This document shows positions 54,392 through 62,245 of a stretch of 62,274 nt of DNA, piece by piece. The stretch spans positions 1-62,274 of the forward strand of contig NZ_KV827652.1 in assembly GCF_001836165.1 (NCBI RefSeq), read 5' to 3'. Every line of letters begins with the position of its first letter. Positions within the stretch are counted from its first letter, which is position 1. A program made the position numbers and the translations under genes. The notes under the pieces were generated by a model. That model did no database searches, was not told where the DNA came from, and saw only the letters and a list, made by a program, of their open reading frames with translations. This stretch comes from Corynebacterium sp. HMSC036D02 (GTDB taxonomy: Bacteria > Actinomycetota > Actinomycetes > Mycobacteriales > Mycobacteriaceae).

Positions 54392-54458
54392 AACCCTAAC
54401 TTGAGATTTAGATAGTTCAGCGCGGCGCGTCTCGCCACGAGCCCGCCTCGAAGCGGCT

Positions 54459-54464
54459 TAGACT
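54459..54464 (+). promoter_or_regulatory. -10 box TAGACT, leaderless start
   Basis: TAGACT, then 7 nt, then the ATG at 54472. No Shine-Dalgarno sequence is seen. Confidence 0.5.
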
Positions 54465-54471
54465 AAGCCGC

Positions 54472-54942
54472 ATGACCACGCCCCGCCCGCATATTCGCCC
54501 GGCCCGCCACCGCCATGGCCGTGGTGCCCGCGGGCCGCTGTTGCCGCAGAATACGCCGCGCTACCGCAGCAGCGCCGAGCGCTTCGACATGGCCGTGCTC
54601 GAGGCCTACTCCCCCATTCACAATGCCTTTGCCGAGCAGCTCACCGGGCTCGATCTCGCCGTTGATACCGTGCCCCGCATGCGCCTCTCAGCTGATATGA
54701 CTGTGTTGCCGGATGAAATCATCGCGGATGGCCCCGTTCCGCTCGGGCGCATTGTCCCGGCGGGCGTTGATTCCGAAGGGCAGCCCACGCGCGCCCGGCT
54801 CGTCATTTTCCGCATGCCCGTGGAGGAGCGCGTGCACTCCGCGCAGGAGCGTGAAGAGCTACTGTCCACAGTGTTGACCGCTCTGGTTGCCAATTACCTC
54901 AACGTCGATCCCGGTGATATCGATCCGCGTTTTACTTGGTAA
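54472..54942 (+). CDS. Metallopeptidase-family (zincin-like, DUF1025) protein, active site apparently lost
   Basis: 156 residues. A basic Arg/His/Pro-rich N-terminus is followed by a zincin-like fold; relatives are called metallopeptidase family proteins (Rv3259-like). At the place where such proteins carry HExxH the sequence is LTALVANYLNVD, so no zinc site remains. It is probably not a protease but a structural or regulatory relative. It is divergent from DUF3499, in the conserved block leading to the WhiB2 gene. Confidence 0.78.
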   Translation: MTTPRPHIRPARHRHGRGARGPLLPQNTPRYRSSAERFDMAVLEAYSPIHNAFAEQLTGLDLAVDTVPRMRLSADMTVLPDEIIADGPVPLGRIVPAGVDSEGQPTRARLVIFRMPVEERVHSAQEREELLSTVLTALVANYLNVDPGDIDPRFTW

Positions 54943-55070
54943 AGGCTAGGGGTGCGGAGCGACCCTGCCTTAAAACCACTACTCCCCCTCACCGCCGAGA
55001 CCCGAGCCGAATGACATAGGACTGTGCAGTGAGGGGGAGTACTGGTGCTAGTTAGTAGCTGCTTTGAGCT

Positions 55071-55373
55071 CTAACCAATCTCACGCTTGAGGCGGCGACG
55101 CTCACGGTCCGAAAGCCCGCCCCAGATACCGAAGCGCTCGTCATGCTCCAAGGCATACTCGAGGCATTCATCACGCACCGCGCAGGCCTGGCAGATGCGC
55201 TTGGCCTCGCGGGTAGAGCCTCCCTTTTCCGGGAAGAATGCTTCTGGATCCGTCTGGGCGCACAGCGCCTGGTCTTGCCACTCCTGCTCGACGGCACCAA
55301 AGAGTTCATCGAGCGACATCTCTGCAGCAGCACCGCCACGGAGAATAGCGCTGTTATTCGTTGTATTGTCCAC
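55071..55373 (-). CDS. whcD: WhiB2-type iron-sulfur regulator (WhcD)
   Basis: 100 residues. Four cysteines (ALCAQ about residue 37, then ICQAC and DEC at about 67, 70 and 76) bind a [4Fe-4S] cluster. The GIWGG turn and a basic DRERRRLKREIG tail follow. Position beside pmmA, DUF3499 and the guanylyltransferase is that of WhiB2/WhcD, which controls septation and cell division. The start is GTG with AAAGGAA 5 nt upstream; a methionine at residue 19 is an alternative. Confidence 0.88.
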   Translation of the reverse strand: MDNTTNNSAILRGGAAAEMSLDELFGAVEQEWQDQALCAQTDPEAFFPEKGGSTREAKRICQACAVRDECLEYALEHDERFGIWGGLSDRERRRLKREIG

Positions 55374-55808
55374 GCCGCTTCCTTTCTCCGAGGTCGTTTC
55401 TCTCTTGATTCGATGGCACCGACCCTACACCGAAAAGATTTTTCGGTGCCGTGCCCGCCGTGCCGTTGATTACACTGATGTCATTTCACACCGAATCACT
55501 AAATATCGTCAACCTGTCGCGGGAGATTTTTCGGCGGCTCCAGCGAAAACGCTGTACAGCATCCTCAACTTTCACATCCGTCACAGATTACCTATCTAGG
55601 GGGCAATCATCGGGGGTACTACATGTAGTGGCCACCCCCAACCCTGTGAACAATTCTAAGGTTGCTTCGGCGTGTCGCCACCCAGTTAGGCAAAACACAT
55701 GGATCTCAATCGCACCATGAAAACCATGCGTCACGCCCAAAAGATATGGAAAGCACCGAGAAGGTTCCTTCCTCCTCGGTGCCTTGTCCTCCTTTTACGG
55801 CGCAGCGC
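55374..55808. other. Gene-free regulatory region upstream of whcD
   Basis: 435 bp with no credible gene. Near the whcD side lies a perfect 9-bp inverted repeat CACCGAAAA/TTTTCGGTG (55431-55451), beside a TAGGGT -10-like box on the minus strand. Further out lies the 12-bp palindrome ACTACATGTAGT (55618-55629) flanked by G5 and C5 runs. The far end holds the guanylyltransferase terminator. The length and the symmetric sites suggest several regulators act on whcD. Confidence 0.5.
55753..55782 (-). terminator. Terminator of the guanylyltransferase gene
   Basis: Stem GCACCGAG/CTCGGTGC with a 14-nt loop, followed on the minus strand by TTTCCATATCTTTT. It lies 26 nt beyond the stop codon. Confidence 0.7.
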
Positions 55809-56903
55809 TTAGGCGTCGGAACTAAAACGCACGCCCGCGTCCGGAATGCTCACGCCCGGGAAGACGCGCATGCCACCCTGCAGCTCACAGCGCGCACCAA
55901 TGATTGCACCCTCGCCAATAACGCAGTTATCGATGTGCGCATTCGCACCGATGTGGGCACCCGAGGCAATGATGGAGTTGTTGATGATGGCACCCGGCTC
56001 AATGGTCGCACCATCGAAGACCACCGTGCCATCCAAACGCGAACCCGCCCCAATGACGGAACCGCGGCCCACCGCCGTACCGGACAGAAGGAGCACACCA
56101 CCGGCAATACCCGCAGACTCATCCACCACGGACTCACCCGTGCGGCCGACCAACAGCGGCGAATGCGCAATACCACGCACCAGATCAGAAGAACCGCGGA
56201 CGAAATCATCCGGACGGCCCATATCGCGCCAGTAGGAATTATCCACGTGTCCGACCACAAGGCGGCCCGACTCCAGCAGCTGCGGGAAAGTCTCACGCTC
56301 CACGGAAACCACACGGCCAGCCGGAATGGTCTCAATAACATCCTTCTTGAACACGTAGCAGCCAGCGTTAATCTGGTTCGTCGGCGGATCCTCGGTCTTC
56401 TCCAAAAAGGCCGTCACCCGGCCTTCAGAATCCGTCGGAACGCAACCAAAGGCGCGGGGATCAGCAACGTTGAGCAGGTGCATCGTCACGTCCGCGTCCT
56501 TGGAGTGGTGCGTATCGAGAATGCCGTTGAGATCCATTCCGGACAAAACGTCACCGTTGAACACCATGACCGTATCCTGGCGCAGCTTGTCATAGACATT
56601 GCGGATACCGCCACCAGTGCCCAGAGCGGTCTCCTCCACCACGTACTCAATCTCCAGGCCCAGCTCGGAGCCGTCCCCGAAGTACTCCTCGAAGACCTCT
56701 GCCTTGTAGGAAGTAGAGAGCACCACGTGCTCGATTCCTGCTTCCTTGATACGCGCAAGCAGGTGCTGCAGGAATGGGTAGTTGGCCGTGGGCAACATCG
56801 GCTTCGGCGTGCCAATCGTCAGCGGGCGCAGACGAGTGCCGCGACCTCCCACCAGAATGACGGCATCGGCCGTCGATCCCCACTGGGGCGCTGATTCAGT
56901 CAT
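55809..56903 (-). CDS. manC: Mannose-1-phosphate guanylyltransferase (RmlA-like nucleotidyltransferase)
   Basis: 364 residues. The nucleotide-binding GGRGTRLRPLTIGTPKPMLP (about residues 19-38), the VFNGDVLSGMD metal site (about 116) and a C-terminal left-handed beta-helix of hexapeptide repeats (about 255-345, e.g. SVIGAGSRLDGTVVFDGATI) match the Rv3264c/ManB class. It makes GDP-mannose. AAGGA precedes the ATG at 56903. Together with pmmA and manA in this window it completes the GDP-mannose route. Confidence 0.9.
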   Translation of the reverse strand: MTESAPQWGSTADAVILVGGRGTRLRPLTIGTPKPMLPTANYPFLQHLLARIKEAGIEHVVLSTSYKAEVFEEYFGDGSELGLEIEYVVEETALGTGGGIRNVYDKLRQDTVMVFNGDVLSGMDLNGILDTHHSKDADVTMHLLNVADPRAFGCVPTDSEGRVTAFLEKTEDPPTNQINAGCYVFKKDVIETIPAGRVVSVERETFPQLLESGRLVVGHVDNSYWRDMGRPDDFVRGSSDLVRGIAHSPLLVGRTGESVVDESAGIAGGVLLLSGTAVGRGSVIGAGSRLDGTVVFDGATIEPGAIINNSIIASGAHIGANAHIDNCVIGEGAIIGARCELQGGMRVFPGVSIPDAGVRFSSDA

Positions 56904-56959
56904 ATCGTTCCTTAATCTCTTATCAGATAAGCCACCGTTAGTGTATAAGCGCCCCAGCC

Positions 56960-57835
56960 CTAGGAGCCGTCGCGGCACGCGCTTAAAACCAGCCCGCGCA
57001 CCCGCAATCCCAGCCACAAAGCCGCGCGCAGTGGCGCTTGGTACCAGTGCGGGTGCCTATCCGCTTGGAAGCGATAGGCAGAATCATGGTGGGCACGCAG
57101 CATCGCGCCGCGATGGGCCTGCGTCGAATGGCCCTTGGCGTGAGTAATCACCGCCGTGGGACAAAAGATATTCCGCCAGCCGGCGCGAGTGAAGCGGTCG
57201 CCTAAGTCCACGTCCTCCAAATACATGAAGTAACGCTCATCAAAGCCACCGATCTGCTCAAAAGCCTCCCATCGCACCAGCAGGCAGGAACCGGATAGCC
57301 AGCCGGCGGGGCGCTCGCTGTCCATGTCGGCATCATCGCGGTAGGCACGCGACCACGGATTGGAAGGCCAGATCGTGCCAAAGAGCGCATGTCCCACACC
57401 CGTCAACAACGTCGGCACCGCGCGCGCAGAGGGATAGTTGCTGCCATCCGGCTCCACGATGCGCGGCCCCACCGCCGCGGCATCTGGGTGGCGGCGCGCG
57501 CACGCGATCAGCTCATCCAGAGAACCTTCGCTAAACGTCACATCCGGGTTAGCAATGAGAAAGAACTCTTCATCGACGCCTTTCGCTCGAGCGAAACGCG
57601 CGCCGGCATTCATTCCGGCGCCATAGCCAAGGTTTCCCCCAGTATCGAGGAATTCCACGTCCGCGTGCTCCCGCGCGGCAGCTTCCGGCACCCCATCGGT
57701 CGAGCCGTTATCGGCGAGGATGGTGAGGGTAGGCAGGGACGTCGCCAAGCGCAGCGATGACAAGAAATCACTGAGGTAACGGCCAGGAGAAAAGGTCACG
57801 GTGACCACGGCCAGGGGTTTCTGTATATTCTTCAC
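56960..57835 (-). CDS. wbbL: Rhamnosyltransferase WbbL (GT2), arabinogalactan linker synthesis
   Basis: 291 residues. GT-A fold with VVTVTFSPG at the N-terminus, LADNGSTDGV (about 41), FLIANPDVTFSEG (DxD region, about 96) and GGFDERYFMYLEDVDLGDR (about 200). It transfers rhamnose to the decaprenyl-PP-GlcNAc linker that joins arabinogalactan to peptidoglycan. The start is uncertain: GTG at 57835 gives a normal N-terminus, while GTG at 57892 adds 19 residues. Its promoter (TAGTTT, 57919-57914) is back-to-back with that of the LCP gene. Confidence 0.9.
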   Translation of the reverse strand: MKNIQKPLAVVTVTFSPGRYLSDFLSSLRLATSLPTLTILADNGSTDGVPEAAAREHADVEFLDTGGNLGYGAGMNAGARFARAKGVDEEFFLIANPDVTFSEGSLDELIACARRHPDAAAVGPRIVEPDGSNYPSARAVPTLLTGVGHALFGTIWPSNPWSRAYRDDADMDSERPAGWLSGSCLLVRWEAFEQIGGFDERYFMYLEDVDLGDRFTRAGWRNIFCPTAVITHAKGHSTQAHRGAMLRAHHDSAYRFQADRHPHWYQAPLRAALWLGLRVRGLVLSACRDGS

Positions 57836-57912
57836 GATGAATTTGAGCGTACCCAACGCCAGCGCGCGCACGCGCCCGCGACACTGCTTCACGTTTTTGC
57901 AGCGAGCTCACC

Positions 57913-57918
57913 TAAACT
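57913..57918 (+). promoter_or_regulatory. -10 box TAAACT of the LCP gene, leaderless start
   Basis: TAAACT, then 6 nt, then the GTG at 57925. The opposite strand of nearly the same bases reads TAGTTT, a candidate -10 for wbbL. Confidence 0.5.
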
Positions 57919-57924
57919 AGTCCC

Positions 57925-59577
57925 GTGACTTCCCCGAACTCCCCGCGCGCCGCCCGCCATATCCAGGCCGCGCCCTCGCAGTCCGCGCCCACCGCCCAAC
58001 GAGGATCGACGCCGGTGAAAGCCGTCCTCGCATTCCTGTCGGCCGTCGTCCTCGTGCTCTCTGGCGTGGGCTACTTCACCGTGGGAAAGCTGGGAAATGA
58101 TATTTCCTCCGCCTCCAACCTGGCACTGGGTAACCAGGGTGGTTTCAAGGACAACAGTCTCGATGGCGCGGTCGATATCTTGCTCGTGGGCAAGGACTCC
58201 CGCACCGATGCCAAGGGCAATCCGCTTTCCGAACAGGAGCTGGCAGATCTGCATGCCGGCGTGGACGAAGGAGAGGAAAACACGGACACCATCATGGTGA
58301 TCCGTATTCCCAACGATGGCTCGCGCGCCACGGCAGTATCCATTCCGCGCGATACCTATGTCCACGACGAAGACTTCGGTAACACGAAGATCAACGCCGT
58401 CTTTGCGCAACACAAGCTAGCCAAGATGGAGGAGCTGCAGCAGGACAACGCGGAGGCTGAGGCAGCGGGCGAGAAGGCACCTCACACGGACAAGGAGATC
58501 GAGAAGGAAAGCACGGAAGCCGGCCGTTCTGGTCTCATTTCGATGGTGCACCAACTCACTGATGTCAGCGTTGATCACTACGCTGAGGTGGGTTTGCTGG
58601 GCTTCGTGCTGCTTACCGACGCCGTCGGGGGCGTCGACGTCTGCCTCAACGACGCCGTCGATGATCCGATGTCGGGCGCCAAGTTCCCGGCCGGGCGCCA
58701 GACCTTGCAGGGCTCCGAGGGCCTGTCCTTCGTGCGTCAGCGCTATGATCTCCCGCGCGGTGACCTTGACCGCATCGTGCGCCAGCAGGCTTACATGGCA
58801 TCGCTGACCTCGAAGGTGCTGGACTCGGGCACGTTGACGTCCCCGGGCAAACTCAACAAGATCGCCGATGCCGTGGAGCGCTCCGTGGTCATCGATGACG
58901 GTTGGGACATCATGGGCTTCGTTACCCAGCTGGCTGGGCTGGCCGGCGGCAACGTGACCTTTACGACGATCCCGGTGACCTCCATTACCGGCGTGGGTGA
59001 TTATGGCGAATCGGTGGTGACCATCGATACCGCGGAGGTACATCGCTTCATGGAGGATCTGGCCAAGTCCCAGGAAAAGGCCGAAGAAGACGAAAAGTCT
59101 GAGGATGCCGCCACGGACGAGGGCAACGACAATGGCGAAAAGCCCGTGGCTGAGGACCTCAATCTGCACGTCCTCAACGCCGGCAACGTCGACGGAATGG
59201 CCGGCGGAATCGGCGCATGGCTGAAGAACGTGGGCTACACCGTGGAGCGCACGGCCAATGCGCAGTCGGGCCTGTATACCGAGTCCCAGATTGTGGCTGC
59301 GGATGCTAACGATGAGCGCGCCCTGGCCCTAGCCGAGCAGCTCGGCGGACTGCCGGTCACGGCCAACGAGGAGCTCGAGCCGGATACCTTCATCGTGGTG
59401 GCCACTGATGATTACGCCGGCCCGAAGGATGATTCCGCACAGGAAGAAGAGGCTGCTGCGGAGCCTGACCAAGGCGGTGAAACCCAGCAGGTAGGTACCC
59501 CGGGCGATGACTTCGGTACCGCGGAGGTTTCGCCTGAGATCGACGCCGGCGGCGACGGCCCGCGCTGCGTCAACTAA
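57925..59577 (+). CDS. LCP (LytR-CpsA-Psr) family cell-wall glycopolymer ligase
   Basis: 550 residues. A cytoplasmic tail is followed by one membrane helix (about residues 33-52), an LCP domain (about 85-360) with DILLVGKDSRTDAKG, TDTIMVIRI, AVSIPRDTYV (the phosphate-binding Arg) and LSFVRQRYDLPRGDLDR, and a C-terminal LytR_C domain (about 410-495). It attaches arabinogalactan to peptidoglycan. The acidic linkers differ from shorter homologues. It is divergent from wbbL, whose product makes its substrate. Confidence 0.93.
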   Translation: MTSPNSPRAARHIQAAPSQSAPTAQRGSTPVKAVLAFLSAVVLVLSGVGYFTVGKLGNDISSASNLALGNQGGFKDNSLDGAVDILLVGKDSRTDAKGNPLSEQELADLHAGVDEGEENTDTIMVIRIPNDGSRATAVSIPRDTYVHDEDFGNTKINAVFAQHKLAKMEELQQDNAEAEAAGEKAPHTDKEIEKESTEAGRSGLISMVHQLTDVSVDHYAEVGLLGFVLLTDAVGGVDVCLNDAVDDPMSGAKFPAGRQTLQGSEGLSFVRQRYDLPRGDLDRIVRQQAYMASLTSKVLDSGTLTSPGKLNKIADAVERSVVIDDGWDIMGFVTQLAGLAGGNVTFTTIPVTSITGVGDYGESVVTIDTAEVHRFMEDLAKSQEKAEEDEKSEDAATDEGNDNGEKPVAEDLNLHVLNAGNVDGMAGGIGAWLKNVGYTVERTANAQSGLYTESQIVAADANDERALALAEQLGGLPVTANEELEPDTFIVVATDDYAGPKDDSAQEEEAAAEPDQGGETQQVGTPGDDFGTAEVSPEIDAGGDGPRCVN

Positions 59578-59655
59578 ACGTGCCGCGAGTGAAGCTCGCC
59601 GCGCGCCCAAAGGCCTAGTCACCGGCCGTTCGTGGCGGGCTGAGCGCCTGCCACC

Positions 59656-59661
59656 TACGAT
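59656..59661 (+). promoter_or_regulatory. -10 box TACGAT, leaderless start
   Basis: TACGAT, then 8 nt, then the ATG at 59670. No Shine-Dalgarno sequence is seen. Confidence 0.5.
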
Positions 59662-59669
59662 GGGCGGAC

Positions 59670-60380
59670 ATGGAACTCCTACAGCATCTCCTGTCCGCCG
59701 ATGCCTCTGCTCCCCGGCTCAGTGTTTATAACGAAACTGACGGCACCCGCATGGACTTCTCGGCGCAAACGCTGGAGAACTGGACCTCCAAGATCGCCAA
59801 CATGCTGCTGGAGGAGCTCGACCTCGAACCGGACACGGACTCCCGTATCCTCATTGACCTTCCGGTGTCCTGGCAGGCTGCCGTCATTGCGCTTGGGGCG
59901 CTAGCCGCCGGCATCCCCTTCGACGTAACAGACGGTGCGGCCGCTACCGAGCCGCACGCCGACGAAATCGCCGTGGTTTTCACCTCTCCGGAGGCCTACC
60001 TCAAGGCTGCGGCGGACGCGGGCGCCGGCTCTGCATCAGCACCGCTGGTCGATACGGTGCTAGTCACCCAGGATCCTTTTGGCCGCGGCGTTGTCGAAAG
60101 CGGCGGCGAGCTGCCACTGGGCACCATCGATTTCGGCCCCACCGTGCGCTTTTATGGCGATCACTTCTATGGCACCACTACCCCGCTACCGGAGCTTTTC
60201 CCCACCGAGTTGGGCGCTGAGCGCGTGCTTTCCCAAGGCTGGACGGACAGCGCCTCCTTCCAGCGGGCCGTCCTTGAACCACTGGCTGCGGGCGGCTCCG
60301 CCGTCATTGTGGCGGGCCTGTGCTCGGCCGACCGCTTGGAGGAAATCGCGGCCAACGAGAAGGTCACCGTCCGCTCCTAA
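59670..60380 (+). CDS. TIGR03089 family protein
   Basis: 236 residues. It resembles a truncated adenylate-forming (AMP-ligase-like) domain: a DFSAQTLENWTSKIANML helix and VSWQAAVIALGALAAGIPFDV are family marks (Rv3268-like). The P-loop and adenylation motifs of full-length ligases are absent, so enzyme activity is unlikely. The function is unknown. It follows the LCP gene by 92 nt and has its own -10 box. Confidence 0.85.
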   Translation: MELLQHLLSADASAPRLSVYNETDGTRMDFSAQTLENWTSKIANMLLEELDLEPDTDSRILIDLPVSWQAAVIALGALAAGIPFDVTDGAAATEPHADEIAVVFTSPEAYLKAAADAGAGSASAPLVDTVLVTQDPFGRGVVESGGELPLGTIDFGPTVRFYGDHFYGTTTPLPELFPTELGAERVLSQGWTDSASFQRAVLEPLAAGGSAVIVAGLCSADRLEEIAANEKVTVRS

Positions 60381-60404
60381 AGCTTGTCGTGAGATAGTAG
60401 AGCA

Positions 60405-61127
60405 ATGTTCAGCTGGCTCTATATCTTCATCGGCGTGCTCATCCTCGTGGGCACAATCTGCCAGGGCACCATCGGATTTGGGCTGGGCACCATCGCCACC
60501 CCAATCTTGGCGCTGATCAAGCCGGAGCTGGTTCCCACGCTCATCCTCCTGCTGGCATTCGTCATTTCAACCACGACGATGCTCAAGTCACGCTCGGCAG
60601 TGTCGTGGGACATTGTGGCCATTTCCTCCATCGCGCGCATCCCCGGCTCGCTCGCGGGCGCGTGGGCAATTGCCTCCCTCTCCCACCGCGGGCTCTCCTT
60701 ATTCATCGGCTGCGCCGTCATCTTCGCCATGACCTTGTCCAGCCTCGGCTGGTCACCCAAACGCACCACCGCCAACATTGCTGTCGCGGGTGCTGCTTCC
60801 GGGTTTCTGGGCACGTCGACGTCCATCGGTGGCCCGCCCATGGCGCTGGTGCTTAAAGGCTATGACCCAGCCCGCATACGCGGAACCTTGTCGGGCACCT
60901 TCATTATCGGCTGCACCATCTCACTAGCCATCTTGGGATTGAGCGGGCAAATCACCAGCCTGCAGCTCACCGCCGCCGCGGCCTACCTGCCGATAGCCAT
61001 CCTGGGCCTCATTGCCGCCGGCTACCTCAACCGTTTCATCAACGCCACGGTGCTCAACCGCATTGTCCTCGTCGTAGCTATCAGCGCGGCCTTGGCTCTC
61101 ATTGTTGAGGGGCTGGTTGCTGCCTAA
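60405..61127 (+). CDS. TauE/SafE family transporter (second copy)
   Basis: 240 residues. Seven to eight membrane segments and TauE motifs GTICQGTIGFGLGTIATPIL (first half) and GFLGTSTSIGGPPMALVLKG (second half). Substrate unknown; related proteins export sulfite, sulfonates or organic anions. It is more compact than the cys-cluster member at 47069 and not obviously a recent duplicate. The ATG is 6 nt after GATAGT, a weak -10 candidate, again suggesting little or no leader. Confidence 0.85.
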   Translation: MFSWLYIFIGVLILVGTICQGTIGFGLGTIATPILALIKPELVPTLILLLAFVISTTTMLKSRSAVSWDIVAISSIARIPGSLAGAWAIASLSHRGLSLFIGCAVIFAMTLSSLGWSPKRTTANIAVAGAASGFLGTSTSIGGPPMALVLKGYDPARIRGTLSGTFIIGCTISLAILGLSGQITSLQLTAAAAYLPIAILGLIAAGYLNRFINATVLNRIVLVVAISAALALIVEGLVAA

Positions 61128-61160
61128 CGACCGCGTCCTACTGCCAGGACCACGCTCCAC

Positions 61161-61230
61161 ACTGCCCGTTCTGCCAAAGTTATCGCCGCTGATTCAAGAT
61201 CTGGCAATAACTTCGTCATCTAGGGCAGTT
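61161..61230. repeat. Imperfect palindromic repeat, left flank of the AbiEi/DUF559 gene
   Basis: Left arm begins ACTGCCCGTTCTGCCAAAG and continues TTATCGCC; the right arm, read on the other strand, is AACTGCCCTAGATGACGAAG plus TTATTGCC. The first 36 nt (61161-61196) recur with only two changes at 62210-62245, in the same orientation. The right arm encodes the last codons and stop of the neighbouring nuclease gene and is very close to the arm of the palindrome at 52344. Confidence 0.8.
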
Positions 61231-62148
61231 GGGCGGCTGCGGGAAGCCGGGTGGTTCCGGGTAATCAGGCGGTAAATACCCCAAGTGCTCGCTGTATTCC
61301 CATGGCTTTGGCTTGGGTGGCAGCACGCCCTCATGCCAGAAGCCGATGAACTTGAAGTAGCGCTTCCCAAAGTCTGGATTCCTGGCATTAGCTATCTGGT
61401 CGATGACATAGTCCAGATGATGAGCCACGCAATGACCAGTGTAGCGCAGCGTTAACCACCCAATCAGAGCACCTTCGTTGTTCTTCCAGTGGTCCCGCAA
61501 CCATGACTCTTGCTGGGAATGGAATTTCATCCCGTTGATTTCTACCGCAACCTTGAGCTCTGGGAGCACGATGTCCCAGGTGTAGTGGCCGATTACAACG
61601 TTGCACTCGACTTTGAGCCCACGCCTTTTCAATCCCTTGGCCACCTTGACCTCCGCACCGGAATCCGTAAACAATGCGGCTTGCTCCAGCATCCGTTGGC
61701 TAGCAACAGGGGTGACATTGAGTGCTTCGCGGTGACTATCCAAGCGAGCACGCCCCGCCTTCGAGGAATAAATGGATTCGAAGACGCGAATCCCCAGCTC
61801 AGGACTCACTGTCTTCATGGCGACAAGTGGATTAAGAATCCGGATCCCAGACGAGGTAACAAAGCTTTCGATGCTCACCCGCGAGTGCACATAAAAAGTC
61901 GATGCCGGCATTCTCTCCACGCTGGCAAGCCGCAGTGGAAAAGCGACAGGTGCGCCAAGGAGTACCTGGGCAGCCGTTGTACCTGTCGCCTTGAGGAATG
62001 GCCGGTGATCCTGCAGCAGCTTCAAAAGCTCTAATGGCTCGGGCCGGCCCCAGACGTAGAGCCCCTTGGCGATCCTAGTAATCTCCCCTCGGCGCACACG
62101 AGTTGCAAGCGCACCTTTTGATAGGCCACGCACAATGCCATGGTTCAT
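61216..62148 (-). CDS. AbiEi-like winged helix fused to DUF559/Vsr-type nuclease domain
   Basis: 310 residues. The N-terminal part (about residues 1-90) resembles the AbiEi antitoxin family: a winged-helix start (GLSKGALATRVRRGEITRIAKG) and LYVWG. The C-terminal part (about 195-265) has the DUF559/Vsr-like PD-(D/E)xK pattern LKVAVEINGMKFHSQ...RDHWKNNEGALIGWLTLRY, followed by a Pro-rich tail. No AbiEii toxin gene is adjacent. I chose the ATG at 62148 (GGGGGGAAATGAC upstream); the frame is open to 62226, inside the repeat. Base composition looks less GC-rich than its neighbours. A 36-bp direct repeat lies on each side. Solitary genes of this class may be defence or selfish elements. Confidence 0.75.
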   Translation of the reverse strand: MNHGIVRGLSKGALATRVRRGEITRIAKGLYVWGRPEPLELLKLLQDHRPFLKATGTTAAQVLLGAPVAFPLRLASVERMPASTFYVHSRVSIESFVTSSGIRILNPLVAMKTVSPELGIRVFESIYSSKAGRARLDSHREALNVTPVASQRMLEQAALFTDSGAEVKVAKGLKRRGLKVECNVVIGHYTWDIVLPELKVAVEINGMKFHSQQESWLRDHWKNNEGALIGWLTLRYTGHCVAHHLDYVIDQIANARNPDFGKRYFKFIGFWHEGVLPPKPKPWEYSEHLGYLPPDYPEPPGFPQPPNCPR

Positions 62149-62209
62149 GTCATTTCCCCCCGGAAAGTAGGCCTCCACGCTAACATGGCGCCCCGCCACA
62201 TGCCGAGCA

Positions 62210-62245
62210 ACTGCCCGTTCTGCCAAAGTTATAGCCTCTGATTCA
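62210..62245. repeat. Right-hand 36-bp direct repeat
   Basis: 34 of 36 positions are identical to 61161-61196, in the same orientation. It begins ACTGCCCGTTCTGCCAAAG and ends CTCTGATTCA. The window ends 29 nt later, so a complementary right arm such as the one at 61230 cannot be checked. Confidence 0.8.

Noticed and set aside
61161..62245. CRISPR array or insertion sequence
   Set aside because: Only two direct repeats about 1 kb apart with a nuclease gene between them. There is no spacer series, transposase or cas gene.
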